Assembly: GCA_910584865.1 (NCBI GenBank)
Contig: CAJUCE010000014.1
Coordinates: 1 to 64,000, forward strand
DNA from: an uncultured Acetatifactor sp.
GTDB lineage: Bacteria; Bacillota; Clostridia; Lachnospirales; Lachnospiraceae
Direction: 5' to 3'
DNA length: 64,000 nucleotides
The stretch's first letter is position 1. Each line of letters opens with the position of its first letter. The position numbers and the translations under genes were made by a program. A model generated the notes under the pieces. The model made no database searches, was not told where the DNA came from, and was given only the letters and a program-made list of their open reading frames with translations. Below are positions 25,883 through 33,572 of the stretch, piece after piece.

Positions 25883-26796
25883 ATCTCCTCACCCACCTTG
25901 CTCACAAAAATATCGTTCAGAGACGGCTCGTATCCGCCGAACTTCTCCACCTCCACATCGGAGCGGACCAATCGTTCCATGAACCTGCGCCTGTCCGTGT
26001 CCCCCTTCAGTTCCAGAATCAGGAATTCCTTCTTCTGCCCGACTATGCTCACACAATCGTCCCATTCTCTCCGGGTCTTCTCCGCCAGTGCCTCCATGGA
26101 ATAATTCTCCGCTGCCAGCATCAGCCTGTTCCTGCCGTACTCTCTCTTAATCTCCCTCAGTTCTCCGTCCAGCACCACCTTTCCCTGATTGATCACTGCA
26201 ATATTGTCGCAGAATTCCTCCACATAGCTCATCTGGTGACTGGAGAAAATCACCAGCTTGTTATCGCCGATCAGCTCATTCACCACATCCTTCAAAATCT
26301 GAGAGTTCACCGGGTCCAGGCCGCTGAAGGGCTCATCCAGAATCACAATATCCGGATTGCACACCAATGTGGACGCCAGCTGTACCTTCTGCTGGTTGCC
26401 TTTGGAAAGCGTCTCCAGCTTTCGTGAGGCATATTCTCCCACCTCCAGCCGTTCAAGCCACCTGACTGCATTTTCCCTGGCCTCCTTTGTCCTCATCCCC
26501 CGCAGGCAGGCCAGATACACCATCTGATCCATCACTGTCCTCTTGGGATACAGACCTCTCTCCTCCGGCAAATAGCCGATCTGGTGTTTCGCCGGAACAA
26601 ATTTCGTGCCGTCCAGCAGAATCTCTCCGCTGTCGGCATGGAATACATCCATCAGAATACGGATCGTGGTCGTCTTTCCCGCTCCGTTTCTGCCCAGCAG
26701 CCCCAGCGCCTTTCCGCTTTCCACCTGAAAGCAGATGCCGTGGAGCACTTCCTTTTCCCCAAAGCTTTTGCGAATGTCCTTCACTTCCAGTTTCAT
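25879..26796 (-). CDS. ABC transporter ATPase, NatA-like
   Basis: 305 residues. Walker A GRNGAGKT, signature LSKGNQQK, Walker B DIVILDEPFSGLD and switch His (SSHQMS). The DUF4162-like C-terminal tail of about 80 residues is typical of ATPases that drive ABC-2 permeases of the NatA family. AGGAG is 6 nt before the ATG. Co-transcribed with the PadR regulator upstream and the permease downstream. Regulator-first order fits an inducible efflux operon that responds to a toxic compound; the inducer is unknown. Confidence 0.93.
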   Translation of the reverse strand: MKLEVKDIRKSFGEKEVLHGICFQVESGKALGLLGRNGAGKTTTIRILMDVFHADSGEILLDGTKFVPAKHQIGYLPEERGLYPKRTVMDQMVYLACLRGMRTKEARENAVRWLERLEVGEYASRKLETLSKGNQQKVQLASTLVCNPDIVILDEPFSGLDPVNSQILKDVVNELIGDNKLVIFSSHQMSYVEEFCDNIAVINQGKVVLDGELREIKREYGRNRLMLAAENYSMEALAEKTRREWDDCVSIVGQKKEFLILELKGDTDRRRFMERLVRSDVEVEKFGGYEPSLNDIFVSKVGEEI

Positions 26797-26877
26797 CCTA
26801 TTCTCCTATTCCGCTTTTTCTATACAAAAGATTTCCTGATTACAGAACAGACATGCCGTCTGTTATCAACAGCATTC

Positions 26878-27228
26878 TCAGCCCTGATACGAATCCTGAT
26901 CCATAAATACCCCCCCTGCCAGAATTTTTTGCCCGTCCGCAAGCTGCTTTTCCAGCCTCCGGGTTTCCTCGTCCAGCAGCTCCATGCCCGCATCGGTAAT
27001 CTGATACGTTTTCTTATCGCTCTCCGGCGTCACTACGATCATGCCGTCGGAGACCAATCTTCCCAGCATGGTGTAGAGCGTCCCCGTACCCAGAAGGATT
27101 CTGCCCTTTGTCAACCCGCAGACGTATTGAATAATGGCATATCCATGCCTGGGAGACAGGACCGCCAGCAACGTATAATAAATCGTCTCAGTCATGGGAA
27201 TATATTTTTTCTGTAACGACTCACGCAA
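26878..27228 (-). CDS. PadR-family transcriptional regulator
   Basis: A 116-residue winged-helix protein of the short PadR-s2 type: recognition region LSPRHGYAIIQYV, wing GTLYTMLGRLVSDGMI, and a C-terminal dimerisation helix (LLDEETRRLEKQL). The start is TTG, chosen because AAAGGAG is 8 nt upstream; the later in-frame ATG has no ribosome binding site. It is first in the operon with the NatAB-type transporter and lies just behind a perfect ATGTCG-N5-CGACAT operator, so it most likely represses its own operon until ligand binds. Confidence 0.93.
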   Translation of the reverse strand: MRESLQKKYIPMTETIYYTLLAVLSPRHGYAIIQYVCGLTKGRILLGTGTLYTMLGRLVSDGMIVVTPESDKKTYQITDAGMELLDEETRRLEKQLADGQKILAGGVFMDQDSYQG

Positions 27229-27252
27229 TTGTCCGGCTCCTTTCTATCTCCC

Positions 27253-27281
27253 CTCGACATGTCGTGCATCGACATATCGAG
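27253..27281 (-). promoter_or_regulatory. PadR-type operator
   Basis: A 29 bp near-palindrome in which 11 of 14 position pairs match. Its core is ATGTCG-N5-CGACAT, flanked by CTCGA and TCGAG. It starts about 10 nt downstream of the -10 box and so covers the transcription start, a position expected for repression. Confidence 0.8.
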
Positions 27282-27290
27282 TTCAGACTT

Positions 27291-27319
27291 AGAATAGCAC
27301 GAAAAGCTTCCGATGTCAA
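27291..27319 (-). promoter_or_regulatory. sigma-A promoter of the padR-natAB operon
   Basis: TTGACA (27314-27319 on the minus strand), a 17 nt spacer and TATTCT (27291-27296). Confidence 0.85.
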
Positions 27320-27351
27320 GCAAAACAGATGAAACCGTATTTTATCGTATA

Positions 27352-28086
27352 TTAATCATGTCTCTCCCGGGCGCAGTCAAAAGTCTCGCAGAATCTGGCT
27401 GACAAGGAAGGTTCTTCCTCCTCCGGATAAAAATGGGAGATGTCCCCAAAGGCGCTCATCCGAAAAGATGCCTTCCCCTGTCTGCGCTCTTCCGTGATTA
27501 ACGTGGTCACAGAAGCCGGCGCCGCGCAGGTGTGATGCCACAAAATCATGGGCGACACATTCATCAGGCGGCTCAAAAGTACACATTCCAGCCCAAAGTG
27601 ACAGAAAAAGACGATCGTATCCCGGTTGGGACGCTCCGCCTTGTAATACTCGCCGTCTCTGATATACCCATGATTTGCCAGCACATTGTCAAAGCCCCGG
27701 ATCACCTGCCTGTACGCCTCTCCCACGTCGCCCTCCTGCATAATCTCCGTGTCCGCCCACTGGTCCCGCCGAAAATACGCCTCTTCTTTTGTCCAGTCCT
27801 GAGGCAGCCAATCCCAGGCAATCGTCCGTCTGACCCCGACGGTATCAGGCCGCTGAATCGTAGGCGGAAATTCCTGCAGCCATTCATATTCAACCGCCTC
27901 CCGGTTCATCTTTTTCAGGGTAAGCGACGCCGTGTCCTTCGCCCGTCCCAGCGGGGATACATAAAAGGCCGCCACATCCAGCTTCGAAATTCTCTCCGCC
28001 AGAAGAGCGGCTTCCCTCCACCCCTTTTCCGTGAGCGAATCCCTTCCATAATCCGGATCGCCATGTCTGATAATCAACAGTCTCAT
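27352..28086 (-). CDS. Histidine phosphatase family protein
   Basis: 244 residues of the phosphoglycerate mutase-like histidine phosphatase superfamily. The phosphohistidine motif RHGD (His8) opens the protein; the second catalytic His is in FFCHFGLE. The middle has an extended lid region with several Trp residues (WDWLPQDWTKEEAYF), not seen in cofactor-dependent phosphoglycerate mutase, so a small-molecule phosphatase is more likely than a glycolytic mutase. GGAGG lies 6 nt before the ATG. It follows the ZIP transporter gene by 86 nt. Substrate unknown. Confidence 0.87.
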   Translation of the reverse strand: MRLLIIRHGDPDYGRDSLTEKGWREAALLAERISKLDVAAFYVSPLGRAKDTASLTLKKMNREAVEYEWLQEFPPTIQRPDTVGVRRTIAWDWLPQDWTKEEAYFRRDQWADTEIMQEGDVGEAYRQVIRGFDNVLANHGYIRDGEYYKAERPNRDTIVFFCHFGLECVLLSRLMNVSPMILWHHTCAAPASVTTLITEERRQGKASFRMSAFGDISHFYPEEEEPSLSARFCETFDCARERHD

Positions 28087-28172
28087 ATTTTCCTCCTATG
28101 TTAGTTCCGCAGCAAGCGCTTCTTGCTGTTTTTTAGGTTCCGCAACAAACGCTTCCCGCGCCAAAAATTCCC

Positions 28173-28958
28173 TTATACAGCCACATCCAAAACCATCATC
28201 AGTACAAAGCCCGCTGCCATACCGATGGTGCCGATCCTGGAATAGCCCTCCGACTGCGCCTCGGGAATCAGTTCGTCTACCACCACATAAAGCATCGCCC
28301 CTGCGGCAAATGCCAGCAAGTAGGGCAAAATCGGAACGATCTGCCGGGCCAGGAGCACAGTCACCGCCGCACCCGCAGGCTCTACCGCTCCGGACAGCAC
28401 CCCGTACCAGAATGCTTTCGACCGCGACATCCCCGCATTTCGAAGCGGCATGGATATGATCGTGCCCTCCGGGAAGTTCTGAATCGCAATTCCGATAACC
28501 AGCACATATGCCCCCGCCATGGTCATGCCCGTATTCTGTGTCAAAGCGCCTGCAAGCGCCACACCCACCGCCATCCCTTCCGGCAGATTGTGAAGCGTCA
28601 CGGCAAATACCAGCATGGCAGTCTTTTGAAAATCCGTCTTCAATCCCTCCGGCTTCTGATTCTCCACACGAATGCGGAAAGCCAGGCTGTCCAGCAGCAG
28701 TAAGAATCCGATTCCCAGCAAAAATCCGGCTGCGGCCGGCAGCCAGACGATACCCCCGCGCGCCCTTGCCATTTCCATCGCCGGAATCAGCAGCGACCAC
28801 ACCGACGCTGCGATCATCACACCGGATGCAAACCCCAATAAAAGCATTTCCAGCCATGATGTCATTTTCCTTTTCATGAAAAACACCATGGCCGCTCCCA
28901 GAGTAGTCCCCGCAAAGGGAATCCCAATGATTATAAATTCCTCCATATCTGCCCCCAT
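28173..28958 (-). CDS. ZIP-family divalent metal transporter
   Basis: 261 residues, about eight membrane helices. ZIP hallmark motifs are present: HNLPEG at 123-128 in helix 4, QNFPEG at 160-165 in helix 5, and DELIPE at 228-233. These supply the metal-binding His, Asn, Glu and Asp in the binuclear site of GufA/ZupT-type ZIPs, which take up zinc or related divalent ions. The His-rich loop of many ZIPs is absent here; the loop at about 95-112 is only moderately charged. Two in-frame ATGs 12 nt apart are both plausible. A metal efflux ATPase operon lies 2-4 kb upstream, but a shared regulon is only a guess. Confidence 0.9.
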   Translation of the reverse strand: MGADMEEFIIIGIPFAGTTLGAAMVFFMKRKMTSWLEMLLLGFASGVMIAASVWSLLIPAMEMARARGGIVWLPAAAGFLLGIGFLLLLDSLAFRIRVENQKPEGLKTDFQKTAMLVFAVTLHNLPEGMAVGVALAGALTQNTGMTMAGAYVLVIGIAIQNFPEGTIISMPLRNAGMSRSKAFWYGVLSGAVEPAGAAVTVLLARQIVPILPYLLAFAAGAMLYVVVDELIPEAQSEGYSRIGTIGMAAGFVLMMVLDVAV

Positions 28959-29097
28959 CCGTCCCTTGCAGCCGGAAATACTCCCGCCGCAATGTCATAC
29001 TGTGTCATGTCCGAAGCCGGCGCTCAATCCGCCTTTCAGCCACCGTTTCGGCACTCTGCACTATAGTATGAACCGACGCATGTATAAAATGACGGAT

Positions 29098-29847
29098 TCA
29101 GATATGGTACACGCTCATAATTTCCATCATACGGTCAATGCCTCTGGCGCAAAAGATCCCTGTCAAAATCCAACCAAAACCCCTCAGTTCCGGAAAACGG
29201 TCCAAAAGCTTCTCCCACAGATTACATCCATATAATAAAAGCCCATAGCAAAACAGATAATGACAATGGGCTGTCAGCTTCGGGAAGCAAAGGGAAAACG
29301 GCACCAGCAGCAGCCAAATCGCCAATACCGCAATGCTCTTCCAGGACAATCCCTTACGCCGCGCCGTTTCCCCCTGGGCCGCATAAGCCGCAGCAGCCAG
29401 AAACAAAAGCGGCGCCCCCGCTCCCAGGACAGGAGTCAGCCCCTCCAGGCCATCCAGCAAAACGCTGCCGAGTTTTCCTTCCGAAAAAGCCGGATGCAGC
29501 AGGATCTCATCCGTTCCGTCCAGCAGATGCACCACGGCTGCAGTGCTCACCGTAGGCAGAAAAGCCAGATACGCGGCCAGAAAGCGCAAGAATGCATCCG
29601 GCCGGAAGCGCTTCATGGCGATACAGGGCGCCGCCGCAACCGCCAGAAGGCACAGCATACCGATTCCTTCCACCAGCCAGTCAAAAATATCCCGTTTCTC
29701 CGCCCCTGCCTGAAACATCAGATACAGTCCCGTTCCCTCTGCGGTCTGCATATCATGAATGGTCATCCAGGCAAGGAAAAGCAGACCGGCTATTCCCGCC
29801 GTCTGCACCCATCTTCCCCATTTCTTCCATACGCCCTTTACCGCCAT
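29098..29847 (-). CDS. Multi-pass membrane protein of unknown function
   Basis: About 249 residues with six likely membrane helices (for example around AGIAGLLFLAWM, MLCLLAVAAAPCIAM, PLLFLAAAAYAA, SIAVLAIWLLLVPFSLCF). I recognise no family motif. I start at ATG 29847, which has GGGAG about 8 nt upstream, rather than the GTG 9 nt earlier. It follows the DUF6056-like membrane protein gene by 63 nt and may form an operon with it and the metal ATPase. Hydrophobic layout and the short external loops suggest an accessory or glycolipid-related membrane protein, but that is speculation. Confidence 0.75.
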   Translation of the reverse strand: MAVKGVWKKWGRWVQTAGIAGLLFLAWMTIHDMQTAEGTGLYLMFQAGAEKRDIFDWLVEGIGMLCLLAVAAAPCIAMKRFRPDAFLRFLAAYLAFLPTVSTAAVVHLLDGTDEILLHPAFSEGKLGSVLLDGLEGLTPVLGAGAPLLFLAAAAYAAQGETARRKGLSWKSIAVLAIWLLLVPFSLCFPKLTAHCHYLFCYGLLLYGCNLWEKLLDRFPELRGFGWILTGIFCARGIDRMMEIMSVYHI

Positions 29848-29910
29848 CTGCCCCACTCCCTTTCTGCCGTCCGCCCTTTGCCAATCTCATAATAGTCGGT
29901 ACAAATTCCG

Positions 29911-31104
29911 CTACATCCAGAATAATATCCACATTGCCCGGCACCAATAGCACAGGGCCATACACCCTATATAACCGTACAGACGGATATTCTTTTTCAG
30001 GATTTCCCGAAGAACAGACAGACTCAGCACAATGCATATGGTCATGGTGCCGAAGGCAGCCCTGTCAGGATAATGGGGAGACAATACCATGGCGCCGTAG
30101 GACAAGACCGCCAGTGCTGCCAGCATCCACTGATCCGGCCGTAATTTCTCCTTCAGACATACCGTCCACAGCAGTAAAACCGCCGTAACCAATACCGCAG
30201 CCGGAAAAAGAAACTCTCCTCCCGCATGCAGCATGGAGCAAAACCGGTCGTACAGAACCTCCCCGAAAGCTTTCTTCTCCAGGGCATCCACCCTGACGAA
30301 ATTCCCTGGAGCCGCAACAACAAGAATACTCCCTGCCAGGCAACTCACCGTACCTGAAATCATCCATGCCGGCAGCTTCTGCTTCTGGCATTTCGCCCTG
30401 TACACACCCGCTCCGGCCGCCACGCACAGACAGGCCGGGCCCATATTTTCATTGCTCCATCCGGCCATCAGCCCCAGGGGCAGAATCCACAAATCCGCCA
30501 GGGGCATACGGTTCGCCTCAGGCATCTTCACCTGCCGCAGATAAGGCAGGATAAACGCCAGAATCCATACCGCAGAATAGACATAATTGACGGTTCCGGA
30601 CTGCCAGAACATACTCATCCTGGCGTTGGGATTCAATGCAACTATCAGAGAAGAAGACAGCAGAAAAGCAAATGGTTTCTTCCATTCTGCCGCCGCACAA
30701 ATCATCCATCCCAGAAGCAAAAAGGCCGCCATATTCAGCATATCAGCCATGAACTCTCCCGACATCAGTGTCAGCTGGAGAATTCCATGGGTCATACAGC
30801 GCCCGCCCCAGTTTCGAAAATGCCATATCTGACTTTCAATGATATCCGACAATCCCCTCAAAGGCTGGTTGGTAACCAGATTGGTGCCATACCATTCGTC
30901 ATCCATCATAAATGTGATTCTCCTGTGGCCAAACCACTCCGCCACAGCGAGAATCACAATTCCGGCTACGATGATGAAGCCCTGATATGTTTTTATTGCT
31001 TTTCTTTTTTCTTCCTCATGCACCGGAACACAAGCCTCCTGTATACAACAAAACGCAACCAAAAGATACGTTAAAATTATATACGCTTTTTCCCAATCAG
31101 GCAA
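29911..31104 (-). CDS. DUF6056-like polytopic membrane protein
   Basis: 397 residues, nine or ten membrane helices. After the first helix an external loop carries MDDEWYG and later WGGR; further conserved-looking phrases are SGTVNYVY, GWSNENMGP and APGNF. The protein at 60017-61522 has counterparts (DDYIYG, a Trp-rich loop, YHAQEGYYWYIGG, GGSNYVSTL, APGNAKR), so the two look like distant members of one family. The layout, with an acidic pair after helix 1, recalls GT-C glycosyltransferases. The longest frame begins at a TTG overlapping the ATPase gene by 8 nt; GTG 31023, with AGGAGG 11 nt upstream, is an alternative start. Function unproven. Confidence 0.75.
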   Translation of the reverse strand: MPDWEKAYIILTYLLVAFCCIQEACVPVHEEEKRKAIKTYQGFIIVAGIVILAVAEWFGHRRITFMMDDEWYGTNLVTNQPLRGLSDIIESQIWHFRNWGGRCMTHGILQLTLMSGEFMADMLNMAAFLLLGWMICAAAEWKKPFAFLLSSSLIVALNPNARMSMFWQSGTVNYVYSAVWILAFILPYLRQVKMPEANRMPLADLWILPLGLMAGWSNENMGPACLCVAAGAGVYRAKCQKQKLPAWMISGTVSCLAGSILVVAAPGNFVRVDALEKKAFGEVLYDRFCSMLHAGGEFLFPAAVLVTAVLLLWTVCLKEKLRPDQWMLAALAVLSYGAMVLSPHYPDRAAFGTMTICIVLSLSVLREILKKNIRLYGYIGCMALCYWCRAMWILFWM

Positions 31105-33058
31105 GTCCCCTTTTTACATTCAGGCATCTGACCGCATTCAATACTGCCAGCACCATCACGCCCACATCCGCAAAAATGGCGATCCACATATTTGCAATGC
31201 CGAAAGCGCCCAAAATCAGACAAACCGCTTTGACCGCCAGTGCAAATATGATATTTTCATATACAATGCGCAGACACTTCCTGGAAATCCGCATCGCCAG
31301 CGCCAGCTTCATGGGATTGTCATCCATCAGGACAATATCGGCCGCTTCAATGGCTGCATCGGATCCAAGCGCCCCCATGGCCACACCGATATCTGCCCTG
31401 GACAGCACCGGCGCATCATTGATACCGTCTCCCACAAATGCCAGGTTCTCCCGGGGCGCCTTCTGCGCCAGCAATTCTTCCACTGCCGCCACTTTATCGG
31501 CGGGAAGCAGCTCGCTCTTGTATTCGTCCACCCCCAGCATGGCGGCTACATTCCTTGCCGCTATTTTGCCGTCTCCCGTCAGCATAACAGTCTTTTTCAC
31601 CCCTGCTGCCTTCAGCGACGCGATTGCCTCCCTAGATTGCTCCTTTACCACATCGGAGATCAGAACGTATCCAGCATACATACCGTCCACAGCCACATGA
31701 ACCGTAGTCCCCGTTTCCCTGCTCTCCCTCCGTTCAATGCCCAGGCTCTCCATCAACCTGAAATTCCCGGCGGCAACCTCATGCCCGCTGACCTGCGCCT
31801 TCACGCCATGGCCGCTGATCTCTTCCACATCGCTGACCTGTGCCTTATCCACTTCCTCCCCATAAGCCTCCTTCAGGCTCTTTGATATGGGATGATTAGA
31901 ATAACTTTCGGCATAGGCTGCCAGTTCCAGCAATTTATCCCCCGCCTCTGTCCTGTCTGTCAGAATCCCTTTCAGGGAACCGCTTTCTACCGCCTTTTCA
32001 AATTCCGGCGCCGCCTTCACTTCCGTAACCTGGAAAACCCCTTTGGTCAATGTGCCGGTTTTATCAAATACCACATATTTTGTCTTCGCCAGCGTCTCCA
32101 GATAATTTGACCCCTTCACTAAAATACCGCAGGCCGATGCACCCCCGATCCCCCCGAAAAAGCTGAGCGGAATAGAAATGACCAATGCGCAGGGACAGCT
32201 GATGACCAAAAAGGTCAACGCCCTTATAATCCAGGTACTCCAATTGGCAGGATTCCCCATGATCAGATTCACCACCGAAGGTATCACCGCCAGCGCCAGC
32301 GCGCTGTAGCAGACGGCAGGAGTATAATATCTGGCAAATTTTGTAATGAAATTCTCTGCCCTGGCCTTCTTCATGCTGGAATTCTCCACCAGATCCAGAA
32401 TCTTGGACACTGTGGATTCTCCGAATTCCCTGGTGGTGCGTATCCGCAAAAGGCCGGAAAGATTGACACAGCCGCTGATCACCTCTTCCCCGGCCGCCAC
32501 ATCTCTGGGCACGCTCTCTCCGGTGAGGGCACTGGTATTCAATGTGGAATGTCCCTCCGCCACGATCCCGTCGATGGGAATCTTCTCCCCGGGCTGTACC
32601 ACAATGACGGTACCTGTCTCCACATCCTCCGGATCCACCTGTTCCAGATTCCCTGCCTCATCCTCCACATTGGCATAATCCGGCCGGATATCCATGAGAG
32701 CGCTGATATTCCTGCGGCTTTTCCCCACTGCCACCGCCTGGAAAAGCTCGCCGATCTGATAGAAAAGCATAACCGCCACACCTTCGGCGAATTCCCCTTC
32801 CATTCCGTTTGCCTCATTGTACACCCCCAGCAGCATTGCGCCCACCGTAGCCACCGCCATCAGGAAATTCTCGTCAAAAACCTCTCCGTGAAGAATCCCC
32901 AAAGCCGCTTTTCTCAGGATATCATAGCCGATAATCAGATAAGGCACCAGGTAAAGGGCAAACCTCAGATATCCTTCCGCAGGCACAAAATACAGAGCAA
33001 TCATCAGCACTGCGGCTATAATAATACGGTATAATACTTTTTTCTGTTTCTTCGTCAT
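31097..33058 (-). CDS. P1B-type heavy-metal ATPase (Zn/Cd class)
   Basis: 653 residues. Motifs in order: actuator TGES (179-182), transmembrane CPC (288-290), phosphorylation site Asp332 in DKTGTLT, SNHP of the nucleotide-binding domain, and TGDG plus GDGINDAP. The last helices read MWIAIFADVGVMVLAVLNA, the Asp-containing signature of CadA/ZntA zinc, cadmium and lead exporters rather than copper ATPases. There is no N-terminal metal-binding domain; instead a separate HMA protein is encoded 38 nt upstream, which may deliver the metal. Both genes lie behind an ArsR/SmtB-type operator. It should expel Zn or Cd across the cytoplasmic membrane. Confidence 0.95.
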   Translation of the reverse strand: MTKKQKKVLYRIIIAAVLMIALYFVPAEGYLRFALYLVPYLIIGYDILRKAALGILHGEVFDENFLMAVATVGAMLLGVYNEANGMEGEFAEGVAVMLFYQIGELFQAVAVGKSRRNISALMDIRPDYANVEDEAGNLEQVDPEDVETGTVIVVQPGEKIPIDGIVAEGHSTLNTSALTGESVPRDVAAGEEVISGCVNLSGLLRIRTTREFGESTVSKILDLVENSSMKKARAENFITKFARYYTPAVCYSALALAVIPSVVNLIMGNPANWSTWIIRALTFLVISCPCALVISIPLSFFGGIGGASACGILVKGSNYLETLAKTKYVVFDKTGTLTKGVFQVTEVKAAPEFEKAVESGSLKGILTDRTEAGDKLLELAAYAESYSNHPISKSLKEAYGEEVDKAQVSDVEEISGHGVKAQVSGHEVAAGNFRLMESLGIERRESRETGTTVHVAVDGMYAGYVLISDVVKEQSREAIASLKAAGVKKTVMLTGDGKIAARNVAAMLGVDEYKSELLPADKVAAVEELLAQKAPRENLAFVGDGINDAPVLSRADIGVAMGALGSDAAIEAADIVLMDDNPMKLALAMRISRKCLRIVYENIIFALAVKAVCLILGAFGIANMWIAIFADVGVMVLAVLNAVRCLNVKRGLA

Positions 33059-33096
33059 TTTTCCTTACCTTACTTTCCCATAATCAACAGGCGCGC

Positions 33097-33318
33097 TCAT
33101 TCCAAAAAGATCTCACAGTCATCCTCCACTTTCTTGCAGGCCCTGCGCACGGAACACATAACAGCCTTCTCATCCGCCCCTTCTGCAAATTCCACCTTCA
33201 TCTTCTGGGTCATAAAGCTCACTGTAGCCCCCTGGACACCTTCCACCTTCTTCGCGGCTTCCTCCATCTTCAGAGCGCAGTTTGCGCAGTCTACCTCGAT
33301 CTTGTACGTTTTCTTCAT
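33097..33318 (-). CDS. Stand-alone heavy-metal-associated (HMA) domain protein
   Basis: 73 residues with the ferredoxin-like HMA pattern. The metal site is DCANC (Cys11, Cys14) after the first strand, close to the Zn/Cd type DCxxC rather than the copper type MxCxxC. Two more Cys lie near the C-terminus (KAVMCSVRRACKK), and the tail is acidic. The start is the ATG at 33318 with GGAGG 7 nt upstream; the longer frame reaching 33387 would run into the operator. It likely passes metal to the ATPase encoded next, taking the place of that enzyme's missing N-terminal domain. Confidence 0.92.
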   Translation of the reverse strand: MKKTYKIEVDCANCALKMEEAAKKVEGVQGATVSFMTQKMKVEFAEGADEKAVMCSVRRACKKVEDDCEIFLE

Positions 33319-33368
33319 GATATCTCCTCCTCTTTCTCCTGATGATCCGTTTTTTCGGAACATCCTAT

Positions 33369-33390
33369 CATATGAATCATTGTTCATATG
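33369..33390 (-). promoter_or_regulatory. ArsR/SmtB-type metal operator
   Basis: Perfect 8 bp arms CATATGAA and TTCATATG separated by 6 nt. This matches the operator form of SmtB, CzrA and CadC repressors. It begins 4 nt after the -10 box and covers the transcription start. No ArsR-family gene is found in the window. Confidence 0.82.
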
Positions 33391-33393
33391 TTT

Positions 33394-33421
33394 ATATTAC
33401 CACAGATTCAGAAAATGTCAA
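33394..33421 (-). promoter_or_regulatory. sigma-A promoter of the HMA-ATPase operon
   Basis: TTGACA (33416-33421 on the minus strand), a 16 nt spacer and TAATAT (33394-33399), immediately upstream of the metal operator. Confidence 0.82.
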
Positions 33422-33440
33422 TATGAAAAAGAAAACTCTT

Positions 33441-33480
33441 TTAAATAAAATGCCCTCAAACCCTTTGGGCTTGAAGGCAT
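33441..33480 (-). terminator. Rho-independent terminator of the ClpX-like gene
   Basis: A 14 bp stem with a 3 nt loop (ATGCC...GGCAT at the base, with two G-U pairs) followed by TTTTATTT on the minus strand. Confidence 0.9.
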
Positions 33481-33572
33481 CTCGCAATTATGCATATTCT
33501 AAAATTTTCTTTCCGTTCCGGCTCCCTCCCGGCCCGCTTTCCGTCCCCGCCGCAGCACAGCCGGTTCACAAA

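Noticed and set aside
24590..26104. Long plus-strand frame of about 500 codons
   Set aside because: It is antisense to the clear NatAB ABC genes, rich in His/Gln/Pro/Ser, with no family motif or ribosome binding site.
28096..28998. Minus-strand frame of 300 codons overlapping the ZIP gene
   Set aside because: Gly/Asp/Cys-rich shadow in another frame; the ZIP frame carries the HNLPEG motifs.
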